Translations under genes and position numbers: made by a program
The notes under the pieces: model-generated
The model's input: the letters and a program-made list of their open reading frames with translations, nothing else
What the model was told of the DNA's origin: nothing
The model's database searches: none
Assembly: GCA_023374025.1 (NCBI GenBank)
Contig: SIJG01000004.1
Location: 1,051,226-1,115,225, forward strand
DNA: 64,000 nucleotides
Source: Heterodera schachtii
Taxonomy: Eukaryota; Nematoda; Chromadorea; Rhabditida; Heteroderidae
Reading direction: 5' to 3'
Shown here: positions 11,441 through 21,700 of the stretch, piece after piece
Layout of the letters: each line of letters begins with the position of its first letter
Numbering within the stretch: the first letter of the stretch is position 1

Positions 11441-11599
11441 GTAAAGGCACAAGCGACGGTCACAGGGTGTAGCTGCAAACAGAATAACACATGCATTGTA
11501 TATTTTCAGGTTGCCGTTTTGGAATATGTCACTTTGGTTGAGAAACGCAAAATGACGCTTAAATTATGTAAAGGCACAAGCAACGGTCATCCGGGGATA

Positions 11600-11868
11600 C
11601 CGATCCCGAAAACGACACCCTTTTTGATCCATTTCGAATCTCGGAATCGAACAAAAAGTCGAAAATTCAAAATTCTCTCTTATATCGAATCAGTACAGAA
11701 TGACCGTTTTTTGTTGTTAAAATGGTTTGTGACTAAATTTAGCTTGTTTAGTCGGTTAATGAACAAAAGTTAGAATATTTTTGGTTTCGACTTTTTGTTC
11801 GAATTCGGGTCCGGGATCGAAATAGGTCGAAATTGATATTATATTTGTGATCAGCGACCCCGAAAACC
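11600..11868. repeat. Foldback element, family 1 copy b
   Basis: Inverted arms share TTTTGATCCATTTCGAATC on the left and CGGGTCCGGGATCGAAATAG on the right, with the GTGATCAGCGACC end also seen at 3450. It is a diverged relative of the element at 3180-3535 and has no coding content. Confidence 0.6.
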
Positions 11869-11884
11869 CCATAAGTAGGGCGTC

Positions 11885-12010
11885 CAAAAATATGGATATA
11901 AAATCGCGAAATATGGCCATAAAATATGGACAACAAATCGCAAAATATGGACATAAAATTGCAAAAATCTCAAAATATGGACATAAATTTGCAAAATATG
12001 GACATAAATT
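11885..12010. repeat. A/T-rich minisatellite, AAATATGGACATAAA-type units
   Basis: About seven imperfect units of 16-26 bases containing AAATATGGACATAAA or AAATATGGCCATAAA follow one another. No protein is indicated. Confidence 0.7.
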
Positions 12011-12359
12011 TTTCCAAATTTAGGGGTAAATTTTCAAATTTTCTTCAATTCATTAAATTCTAGTAAAATACATCTAAAATGGCTAAATACGGTATAAGAA
12101 CTCGTTATAGAAGAAAAAAAAAGCAATTTCTAGAGAAAACCGATCAAAAAATCGAAATTTTTCATTTTTTTTTCTTATTTTTGACATAAATTAATCAATT
12201 TTTAAGAAAATTTAAATTTAATCAATTTTTTCATAAAATTTTTCGTTTGACTTTTTTTCCTGTGTTTTACACATTTGCATTTCTTTTAATTTTCAGCGAA
12301 CAAACGACCAACGTCTTAATTTCTGAAACCATCATTCTCCAAATGACTGGTCGCCTTAC

Positions 12360-13300
12360 GGACATTTGCGGACGGACACTTGCGGACGGACATTTGCGGA
12401 CGGACACTTGCGGACGGACATTTGCGGACGGACACTTGCGGACGGACATTTGCGGACGGACACTTGCGGACGGACATTTGCGGACGGACACTTGCGGACG
12501 GACATTTGCGGACAATTTCGGGAAGAAATTAAAAAATTTCATTAAAAAACTTTAAAAAATTTCTGAAAATATGGAATGGAGACTGAAAACGAAATAAAAC
12601 TTTGTTTTTGGGCTTTTAGGCCTATTCGGTGAGAGTTCTATTTTTATCTTTAAAAAAAATTCTGAGACATGCTTAATCGCAAACAAAATTTGCTGGCAAT
12701 TTCAAAATGAACAGCCTATTATATAAATGCTGAACATCAGCTGTACTAAAATCCGATTCCCGACATTTTTGGGCATCGGATTTCCGATTTCCTTTCTGAA
12801 AATTTGTGGGGCCTCGAAATGATTTACTGCTGATTAAAAGTAGAGCAAGACTTATGTATCTTGGGTTCTTCTCCATCCCGAACAAATAAGGAAAAGAAAA
12901 TTCAGGGGGCGGATAGCAAATTCCCCTACAAGATTTGTCTGTATGGCTAGAGAAATTTTAAAAAATGTCGTTGGAAAAATCCTCGTTGGAAAATAAAGTT
13001 TCATAAATTTTTGGATTTTTCTAAAGATAAAAATAGCACTCTCACTGAATTTGAGTGTAACAGGCGACATTCACACTTCACCGATGATGGGGACCAATTT
13101 TACTTTAATCACTTAAATACCAGTAGTGAAATTAATTTCTTAGAAATGTAAAAATAAGATGCTAGGCCTAAAAGCCCAAAAACAAAGTTTCATTTCATTT
13201 TCAGTCTCCATTCCATTTTTTCAGAATTTTTTAAAAAATTTTATGAAATTTTTTAGTTTTTCCCGAAATTGTCCGCAAATGTCCGTCCGCAAATGTCCCA
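12360..13300. mobile_element. Long inverted-repeat element with subterminal 14-bp tandem array
   Basis: The arms 12470-12665 and 13013-13300 are inverted copies. Matching landmarks are GGGCTTTTAGGCC/GGCCTAAAAGCCC, GAATGGAGACTGAAAA and its complement, and GAGAGTTCTATTTTTATC against a near copy in the right arm. The outer ends carry TGCGGACGGACATT units: about eleven at the left (12364-12515) and only two at the right (13270-13297). The right arm has an extra block at about 13046-13150. The right end abuts exon 1 of the RidA relic. No transposase is visible, so it is probably a non-autonomous DNA transposon. Confidence 0.7.
12364..12515 (+). repeat. 14-bp tandem array with strict two-unit alternation
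   Basis: About eleven units of TGCGGACGGACAYT alternate C and T at position 13, so the higher-order period is 28 bases. The frames read as repeated R-T-D/G-H-L peptides on both strands, which I take to be incidental. Confidence 0.85.
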
Positions 13301-13934
13301 CTGCGGACTGTTCCCTCCATTCATCTCATCACCACGTCCAAGGTGCCTCCTGCGACTGGTCAAAGGTCGGAGCAATGGAGGCCCATCACAAACCATATTC
13401 ATTTCTTTTGTTTTTTTTTCAGCCAGGCAGTGCTCCTCAACAACCAGACGCTGTACATCAGTGGGCAGATCGGGATCGACGGATGTGGTGCCGAGTGGAG
13501 CGCGAGCCGAGGCGAAACGCGATGACCAACATTGGGGAAATTCTGAGTACGCCGGCTCGTCCTTCAAGCACGGTGTGTGAGCAAAAACGGATCGTCCACC
13601 ATCTTAATTTTCACCCCTTTTCAGTGATCAACTGCAACATCATGGTGGCCGACGACATGAGCGACTTCCCGGAGGTCAACGAGACGGTCAAGGACTTCTT
13701 CAACGAAGGACACGTACCCTGCGCGCAGCTTCTTCCAAGGGGTCAAGTTGCCGAAGAATGCACTCGTCATGATCGATGCCGTGGCGAACATTGCAGTGGA
13801 CGAGACGCTCAAAGGATTTGTCGCCGAGGATTACGTCCGCGCGTTGGGCTCTGACTATCGTGTGAGAATTTTTATAACACATTTCTTCACAGTCCATCAC
13901 AACCAATTTTTTAAAAATTCAGGTTGTGAACTGA
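13301..13934 (+). pseudogene. RidA/YjgF/UK114-family relic (imine deaminase), frameshifted
   Basis: RidA proteins hydrolyse reactive enamine/imine intermediates. The family pattern is clear but spread over all three frames: HLITTSKVPPATGQ, SQAVLLNNQTLYISGQIGID, then by shift DVVPSGARAEAK, then by shift AMTNIGEIL, then by shift YAGSSFKH. In the next exon (from about 13625), VINCNIMVADDMSDFPEVNE shifts into TYPARSFFQGVKLPKNALVM. At least four small indels are needed to read one protein, and no in-frame ATG lies between the adjacent repeat element and the first homologous residues. Introns at about 13369-13429 and 13864-13922 are still recognisable. The neighbouring lipin reads through 15 exons without an error, so sequence quality alone is a poor explanation. 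The transposon end at about 13297 probably removed the original 5' exon. A functional RidA gene would have to lie elsewhere. Confidence 0.8.
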
Positions 13935-14359
13935 AGGCAGGAGAACGAACGCGGCAGACGAATAACAGAGATGTACATAAACCTGTCTATTTATATTTGC
14001 CTGATCAATGTTCATGTCGCTGTATTGTTCTTTTTTGATCACTGTTATGTGTATATATTGTATATTTGCTGTGTTCCGCCGACCGGATAAATAATTGGAA
14101 GTGATTTTTTTTTTCTAGTGTACATCCCACCCCAAAATTACCCCTTGGGGGCCCGATTCAAAGTTACGAGGAAATCAGAATAAAATTTGGCCACGATCCA
14201 AAATCCATCATTTTAATTTTCTTTCAGATAAATCAGAATAGATCCAATCCCTGTTTTAGTCTGGCCGTTTTAGTCAGGTAAGCTATTTTTTTCCTACATT
14301 GATTCAATCAAATACAAGCTATTTCAACACTTCGAGAAATATCAACGAATGATATTATC

Positions 14360-15883
14360 GGCAAAGGTGCAGAATTGTGGTCCTGACGGAAAAAATAGTA
14401 AAATTTCAAAACAATTTTTCTGGGCTTAAAAAATGTGCTGATCACGAATTTGAACTCTGAAAAATCATTGATTTTGTTTATCAAATATTTAATTTTTTTA
14501 AACATTTATTGATTGAAAAATAGAATCAATCATGCACAATTTGTGCAAAAATATTATTGAACACTTCAGCAGTCTTCTTCCCATAGAATTGACGCCATTG
14601 GAATTCATCCAAATAGCCCGGCAAAAGTTCAGCCGATGTTCCACTCATTGCCTTGTTTTTTTGCTTGGCATTCTTCCAAAAACCCTCTACCATTTTTGTA
14701 CATGCACTGCTCGCAGGATCGATAAAGTTCTTTGTATGATTGACCCAAACATGGCGGTAAGGAGGCATTGGAATAGTTGGGATGTTAACACTGTGACTGC
14801 ATGGGTGGATTGGCGCGGAGATTTACATACATGACGCAGAATCGGGGTGTATAATAGAACCACCTCTCGGCCAACATGATATTTCCTTTTGGCCATAAGC
14901 GACTCATCTATATGACAGCATGATTGCTTCATATAATTGAACGACCCCTGGGGCCTTTCAGAATTACGAACGACAAACGACAGAGACAAACGACAAACGA
15001 TATATTTGTCGTTAGTATACGCCGTTTGTCGTTTATCATCAATCAGAATAAAAAATTTTGTCGTTTGTCGTTTGTCGTCTGAAATTAGGCGTTTGTCGTT
15101 TGTCTCGAAAATTCTGATTGGTTTTTACGACAAACTCCAAATTTCAGACGACAAACGCCAAATATTTGGGGGGCGCTCAACACCACCCCTCAAATTTGTC
15201 GTCTGAGAAGTGGAAATTTTTCATCCAAAAAATTCGATTTCATGTAAAATTATGTTTCTTGGGGTAATGAGTTCGCTGATTATGAATCCGATCCCAGATT
15301 TCCATTATCTATGATTTTGTCTATGATTTTTCATCAAATTTTCAGGTCTATCGAATTCATGTTTAGGATTGAATTAGAACAAAATAATGTTATATTCGGA
15401 ATCTACGCCTCAAAAAACCCCTAGAAAGACTCATTTACGTATTTTTTGCATTTTCTAAAATTTCGGTTAACTTGTAAGCAATTTACGACAAACGACAAAG
15501 AAAGGACCCTTAGATTTTGTTTTATTTTAACTTAAAAGCTAAGTGAATATCTACCATATCTGATAGACAATTTTTTATTTTTGTGTATTGGTCATCACCA
15601 CTTTGTCATCACTTCCGCTTTGTCGACGTCTCCCCTGCTTACTTCCGTCATTTCTCTTGCAAAATTAGTGCTAGTAATCATGATCTGCGCCTTTGCTTAC
15701 CCCAAATTCATTGATAAGAAAATGTTAAAAAAATAAAATGCTTGATGAAAAATCATAGACAAAATCAATGATTTTTCAAAATCTGAGTTCAGATTCACGA
15801 TCAGCGCATTTTTTAAGCCCAGAAAAATTGCTTTTTGAAATTTTACTATTTTTTCCGTCGGGACCACAATCTGCACCTTTGCC
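14360..15883 (-). mobile_element. Merlin/IS1595-like DNA transposon, degenerate
   Basis: Inverted arms of about 120-135 bases (14360-14480 and 15748-15883) share GGCAAAGGTGCAGA and GGGCTTAAAAAATG. Between them, on the - strand at 14526-14960, lies a broken transposase of the ISXO2/IS1595 (Merlin) type. Visible motifs are HIDESLMAKRKYHVGRE (first catalytic Asp region), VNHTKNFIDPAS, MVEGFWKNAKQ (catalytic Glu) and LLPGYLDEFQWRQF. A frameshift or lost segment separates the two halves and the N-terminus is missing. No target duplication was identified, so the exact ends are approximate. Confidence 0.65.
14968..15200. repeat. GACAAACGAC-rich inverted/tandem repeat
   Basis: Many copies of GACAAACGAC and its complement GTCGTTTGTC occur in both orientations; another lies at 15483. 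The stretch can fold into several hairpins. It sits within the 14360-15883 element and may be a later insertion. Confidence 0.65.
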
Positions 15884-15918
15884 ATGGGAAAAACCACTCG
15901 TACTGCCCCAAATTGTAC

Positions 15919-16263
15919 TTTTTTCGACAAAAAAAATAACGTCATAACTTTTGTTAAAGTCGACAAAATTAAATATTCTTGGTATCATTAAATAGCCCTT
16001 AAAATTCTCTATCTATATACCAATTTTCAAAAAATTTGATCTAGTTTGAAAAAAGTTATGGTCGAAATAAATTTTTTTTAGATTTTTGATCATAATTTTT
16101 TTGAATTCTTGAATTTTGCAGCTAGATATAGATCGTTAAATGCTATCGAATGATACCAAGCATGTTTAATTAGGACGACTCTAACAAAAGTTATGACGAT
16201 TTTTTTGTCGAAAAACTACGAGATTTTGATCATTGATGAAGCCTGTGCAGCCAATTCCAATAT
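15919..16263. repeat. Palindromic repeat, family 2 copy c
   Basis: Left-arm landmarks CATAACTTTTGTTAAAGTCG and TATTCTTGGTATCATTAAAT face ATGCTATCGAATGATACCAA and AACAAAAGTTATGACG. The right edge carries ATTGATGAAGCCTGTGCAGC, also found beside copy b at 11019. Confidence 0.7.
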
Positions 16264-16317
16264 TTGTTCGGTCTCTCCCCCTTTTGTGTTTCATGGACCA
16301 TTATTTATATTTTTTGG

Positions 16318-17345
16318 CGCTATTTGATTTCGCCAGTGAGTGATTTCGCCAGTGGGATTTCGCCAGTGATTGATTTCGCCAGTGAGTGATTTCGCCAGTG
16401 AACTATTTCTCTTTTTCTCGGCGTCTGTATTTGATTTCGCCAATAAGTGAACTCGCCGGTGATTGTTTTCCCCAGATTGGACCAAATCAACCCATGGGCA
16501 AATTTTTACTAAAGATAAACAACAAAAATGGGGGGGGGGGTCAGCAATGGGTCAATGGCGAGAACAAACAAATTTGCTTCGTCGTATATTTGATTACTGC
16601 GTTTTATCAGTTTCTCCAATTTGTTGGTCAGTGGTATATGTGTGTGTCTTATCAAATTCTCGAGATAAAAAATGGGATTTTGTATGTTCGTGGTCACTTT
16701 TTTGAATTCGCTTTGCGAGCAAAAACATCAATTTCTCCTTATTTTCTATGGCATTACTCCGTTTTGATCAAACAAAATCGACACGGGGAAAAATTTTGTT
16801 AACAAATGGCGGTTATGAATATGTATTTGAGGTTGGAAATTATAAAATGAAATTTAAAAAATATGTACAAAAATCAAGGCCATTTCAAAGTTGGATGATG
16901 CCAGTGAATATTGGCGTTGTCCAAGAAAGCCGCCTTAGTGTCCAGGAAGAGCATGTGTACGCACTGGTTGGCAAGTTGATGCTTTTGGCAACCAATTTAA
17001 AGAGGGGCGCGTAACTGGGGAACATAATCACGCACCATTATTTGGAGCAAAAATGGTTCTCAAATTTCTTGTTTAAATCTGAATTGCGGATATAGGTGAG
17101 AGAGACAGCAGAACGCCTTCGTGAAGAAGCACGCTGACCCCCCCCCCCCATTTTTGTTGTTTATCTTTAGTAAAAATTTGCCCATGGGTTGATTTGGTCC
17201 AATCTGGGGAAAACAATCACCGGCGAGTTCACTTACTGGCGAAATCAAATACAGACGCCGAGAAAAAGAGAAATAGTTCACTGGCGAAATCACTCACTGG
17301 CGAAATCAATCACTGGCGAAATCACTCACTGGCGAAATCACCTGC
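16318..17345. mobile_element. MULE-like element: ~210-bp TIRs around a FLYWCH relic
   Basis: The arms 16318-16533 and 17130-17345 are near-perfect inverted copies. They begin with repeats of TGATTTCGCCAGTGAG and end at a G/C run next to AACAACAAAAATGGGGG. Long TIRs are characteristic of Mutator-like elements. Between them, on the + strand from about 16780 to 17060, a FLYWCH-type zinc finger can be read with frame changes: STRGKILLTNGGYEYVFE, then ASEYWRCPRK, CPGR, and GRVTGEHNHAPLFGA. FLYWCH domains often precede MULE transposases. An in-frame stop between the Cys residues and the lack of a DDE domain show that this copy is dead. The expected 9-bp target duplication was not found. Confidence 0.65.
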
Positions 17346-17713
17346 CACCTATTTTTTAAATTTTTTTATTCAATATATTTGGTTTGTTTTTGCTTTGGCC
17401 AGTCTCAAATGGATTGTTGCGACTTCACTTCGTCACAAAGTCTCCATCAGATGTTGTTTTCTCAGTCAAAGTTCGAATGGCATCTCCCGTGCTGTCATAA
17501 GCACAAATGTACAATTTAAAAGGATTAGTTGTTCGATTAATTCCTCTCATTAGCCTTTTTGGCCGACCATTGCATTTGCCTCGTCGTCGAGGAGTCCCTC
17601 CGTTGTTCAGCCGATGCGCCACGCATCCTCCGCTGCTCGACACTTCTCACGCGGATCAGTTCGGTTTTGCTGTGCGTTTCCAATCCCTTTTCAATCCCAC
17701 TTTTCCTTGCCAC

Positions 17714-18769
17714 TTTTTCAGCGAGTTTCGTGCCGTCCCTTCCGTCTCCGTTCTGTCCCTTTGCCTTTCCCATTGCCTCCGCTTTTTCGACTTTCCCTCC
17801 GCCGAATCCATTGGCTATCAGTGCGTCTCTCTTTTGGTCAATTTGGTCGAATTGCATTCCCCAAATTGCGGTTTGTCCCTTGATTTCGTCCTAATTTTCT
17901 CCTAAATTCGACTGCTTTTTCAGTCCATTGCCAAAATGTCGACAAAAACTGCGCTTGGCTTCTCTCTGTCGGCCATTCGTTGTGCGGTGCGCACAACGAA
18001 ATGTTCAGCAAAATGCGCATCAAAGCATTGGTATTCCCTTTTTGCTACACTAAATTAAAATCAATCCGAAAATGCCGTCTCCATTCATTCCATTTTTTGG
18101 ATTGTTAAGTTCCTATCCATACTTTGCTCTATTTATTAACAGGGTGTTTAGGTTAGGTTGGATTCAAATGAGACAAATACAATCTCTCCTCTTTTCTTTT
18201 TTAAATATAATTTATCCATATCGAACGGCTTTGTTACTCTTTTTTTGATGTATATCGCATCAAAACGGAAAAGTACCGCGGTGTTTGATTGGATTTTTGA
18301 CATTTCCCAATCCGTTCATTCATTCATTCATTTGTGTCCCCTTTTCTCAGCACTCTCTGCTCCATTGCGCCTCCATTGGGGGCTCTCTTCCGTTCCGCCA
18401 ACGTTTGTTCACCGATTCGTTCGTTTCGCGTCTCTTTCTCCAAATTGGCCATGCCCCGCTGAGCATTTCGGTGCCAACATTGACAATTATTTCATTTCCC
18501 TCAATTATCTTTTCAGATTTCCAAACTGATCGTCGACGATTGTGCCATTTCTGTTCGCCTGAATCGCCAGGAAAGGCTAAACTTTCACATGGAATGGATC
18601 AAACGGCAGCTGTTGGCGACGGAAGTGCGAATTTTTACTGTATTTCGAAAATTCTGCAAAAATTTGACAAATGCTTTTTAGGCAGTTGTTCGTTGTGCAA
18701 TTGAACAAAAACTTTTGCCGGCCCTTCTGAAGTCGCCCGAATCGAGGCGATGGTTTCGCTCCGAATTTG
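17714..18769 (+). repeat. Inverted duplication, right arm
   Basis: Inverted counterpart of 1-969. It starts at TTTTTCAGCGAG and runs through exon 1, intron 1 and exons 2-3 of the THADA homologue. Intron 1 is about 100 bases longer than in the left arm. Exon 2 has the same length (108 bases) in both arms. Confidence 0.85.
17926..18030 (+). other. Exon 1 region of the right THADA copy, start lost
   Basis: The acceptor TGCTTTTTCAG is followed by TCCATTGCCAAAATG. The frame that would join exon 2 in phase begins with ATG in the left copy but with TTG here (CGCTTGGCT against CGCATGGCT), and the exon end is one base longer (AGCATTG|GT against AGCAAG|GT), breaking phase. An upstream ATG (17936-17938) opens MSTKTALGFSLS but joins exon 2 at a stop (TG|A). 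This exon is probably untranslated or decayed in this copy. Confidence 0.5.
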
Positions 18770-21700
18770 TCGCTTTTGCGTGTAAGCCTATTTCCAATGC
18801 TAATATTATATATTTCATTTTGGAATTTCCCATTTTAGCGTTGCCTCGCGACTCGGCCCATTCCTCGCGCGCCATTTGCACTCTTTTGCGATTGGCCATC
18901 GACCGAATTGGCAACGAAGAGGGCAACTGCGACTTTGGCTGGGAGGATTTTGTGGGGGCGGACGGAAACGGCGGCGGCGGAATTTGCGCGGATTTTATGG
19001 CCAACGCACTTTTGGCCTCCGATTCTGAAGTTTGTCTCGGTCGTCGAGAAATGAATTTTTCCCATTTTCAGACTCAATTGTCCGCCCTCTCTTTGCTCTG
19101 CTCCCATCCGAAAGGCGCTCGCCCCGTCTCCGAGTCGGAATGCCAAATGGTCCTCCAATTTTTGGCCGTTTCTCTCGCCGAACCGTCGCCGTCCGTACGA
19201 CACCAAATTTTGACACAAATCGCCAAGGTTTTCGACAGCTCCAATAAAAATGAAAACATTTTAAAACGAATATTTATCACCATATTTTTAACAAAAAATA
19301 ATTTAGCTTTTTTCCCGGATCAGTGAACACTCCAAATCGCTGAAGAAGCTGAACGATGTGCCGAGTTTGACCAAATATCGCCAGTTTGTGAGTGCCATTG
19401 AGCAAATGGCGCTGAATCATTTGCGTAAGTGAGTCACTCCACCGAAGAATTGCCAAAAATCCGACGATTGGACCTACTGATCGTCAAAAATAAAAATTAA
19501 ATATAGAAATTTTCAAGAAATTTTAGAAAAATTTTCCCGCATTTTTAGCCAATGAATCGTCGCTGAGTCTGGAGCTCGTTGACGAATTGGAGGAGGATGA
19601 CGAAAAAAATGCCGAAAGCGATGGAAATGTGAGTTTGTGTTAATATTTTGCTAAAAAATAAAACAAAAAATTCACTTTAAAAAAACAAAGGTAATTTCTT
19701 TCAGTTGATGGACTTTTCTTCTCGCATTTTCGCCCTTTTGCTTCTTTCGCTGATTCATTCGTCCGAATTTTGCGGTATTTTTGGCAATTTCCCCCTCCAT
19801 TTTTTCTTGCCATTTTCATATTTTCGACTTTCTTCTGTCCAATTGAAATGCAATGCTTTGGTCGCTTCGTTGGATGACCAATTTGAGCTGTGCCAGGCAT
19901 GGGAAATTTATTGGAACCAAAATTGGAATTTTTTAAATTCAGGACACAGCACTTAAACTTCTTGGCCAAATTTTCTCCGACCCGTTTCAGGACGGAATTT
20001 CATTTGTTTGTCTTTTTATTTATTTTTCTTTTTTTTAATGTAATTTTTAAGGATTTTCCCGATTTTTTGGAAAGCACAAAAAGGGATTTGCTGTTCGTCA
20101 ATCCGCACACTCCGCGGCACCAATTAGCTGTGGAATATCGGTTGGTCGGTGTCGTATCACTCATTTTTAGTGTTTTTTTCTGATTGCTCTTTCTTGGCAT
20201 TTTTAAAATTTCATTACCTTTAATTAGGCAAATGGCTAATTGCTTTTCTCATTTTTCAGTTTGCGTTTTGTTCTGCCGCGTCTCTCCGCCAAAGTTCGCC
20301 TCTCTCTCTTCGCCGACCTTATCAAATTGGGGACCAATGTCTGTGACCAAATCTTCCACATTTGCGACGATGGAAATGCCACCGAAAATTCGGTCCGTTC
20401 GTTTTTAATTCCGCAATTCTTTTTTAAATGTTTTTTCCTTTTGTGTTCAGCCCGACCTCTTCCTTCTGCTCCAAATTCGGCCTCAACTTCACGCCGTTCT
20501 TTCCGCACTTTTCGTCACAATTCCGCACATTTTTTGTGACGAAAAGGCAACAAAAAACAGCGAAAGTATTGCATTTTTGAAATTATTTAAATGAATTTAT
20601 ACTCTGGTTCTCATTTGTCAGGTGAGTCTTCCTCTGTGGACTCTCTCCTCTCTCTGTGCCATCGCTGTGTCCGTGTGGTGTCGCCGGTGGTCCATTCCCT
20701 TTCCCCCGAGGGCTTTTTGCCGTCTTCCGCCGCGCAATTCAATGCCAATTTTGAAGGACGACCAACCGAAGACAGTAATTATTAATTTGAAATTATTTTA
20801 TTTAATAAATTACATTTTGTTTTAAAGCCTTCGTAACTGTTCAGCTGTTGTCCAAGACTTGCTGGCGTTCCCACAAATTCATTTCCCACATTTTTTCCCG
20901 AATTATCGAATGGGTGGGAATTAAATAAACATTTTATCTTTTTTAATTAACTGTCCATTTTTCACCGTCAGATGCCCTCTCCCAATTCGCTGTCAAATGA
21001 TCAACTGACCAAAATTGGCGACTATTTTTGGCTTCAGCTCACCGAGTGCCGCCACTGCGGCGCTTTTGAAGTCGGATAATTAACCATTTAAATGCATTTG
21101 ATTGACCGGTCACAATCCCGTCTCTTTTAGGCCGCTGCCAATGCCTTTCGCTCTGTCTGTGTGCGTTTTTGGAAATTTTCTTCAGCCTCTGATCGTTTTC
21201 CGTGTTCACCCGCCCAATGGCTCCAACAAATTGTGGACGCTTTGACCGGAAAATGTTTGCGCATTCGCTAATTGGGGGGTGTTTAATTTCGCTTTTGCTC
21301 AGTTTGTGCCCGCCATTTGTGTCCCTCCCGGCGTAGTGCCGGCCTTCCCCATTTGGTCAATGCTTTGCTTTGTTCGGAGCCGTCGCTGTGCCCGAACAAT
21401 CGCCGATTTGTGCACTTTGACCGCACTTTGAGCACACTTTTGGACTGCCGTGGGTTGGCCGACCGCCGCTTGGAGTCGGTGCCACGGCACTCATTGCTTT
21501 TCCTCCAAATCGTATGTTTTTCTTTTCAGATTTCACTGTGTCAATGTGCTCCGTTTGCTGTTCTCCCAAGCCCAGCTTGAAGAGCGCATTTTCCCTTTCG
21601 TGGAGGAGGCCTTTCGGCTGAGCATCGGCGGATGCTCCGACGAATTTTGGCCGGTGATTTGGCATTTTTACAACTCCATTTCCAGATCCTTCAATAATTA

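Noticed and set aside
13159..13854. A 231-codon + strand frame
   Set aside because: It begins in the transposon arm and crosses RidA-homologous sequence in the wrong frame for most of its length.
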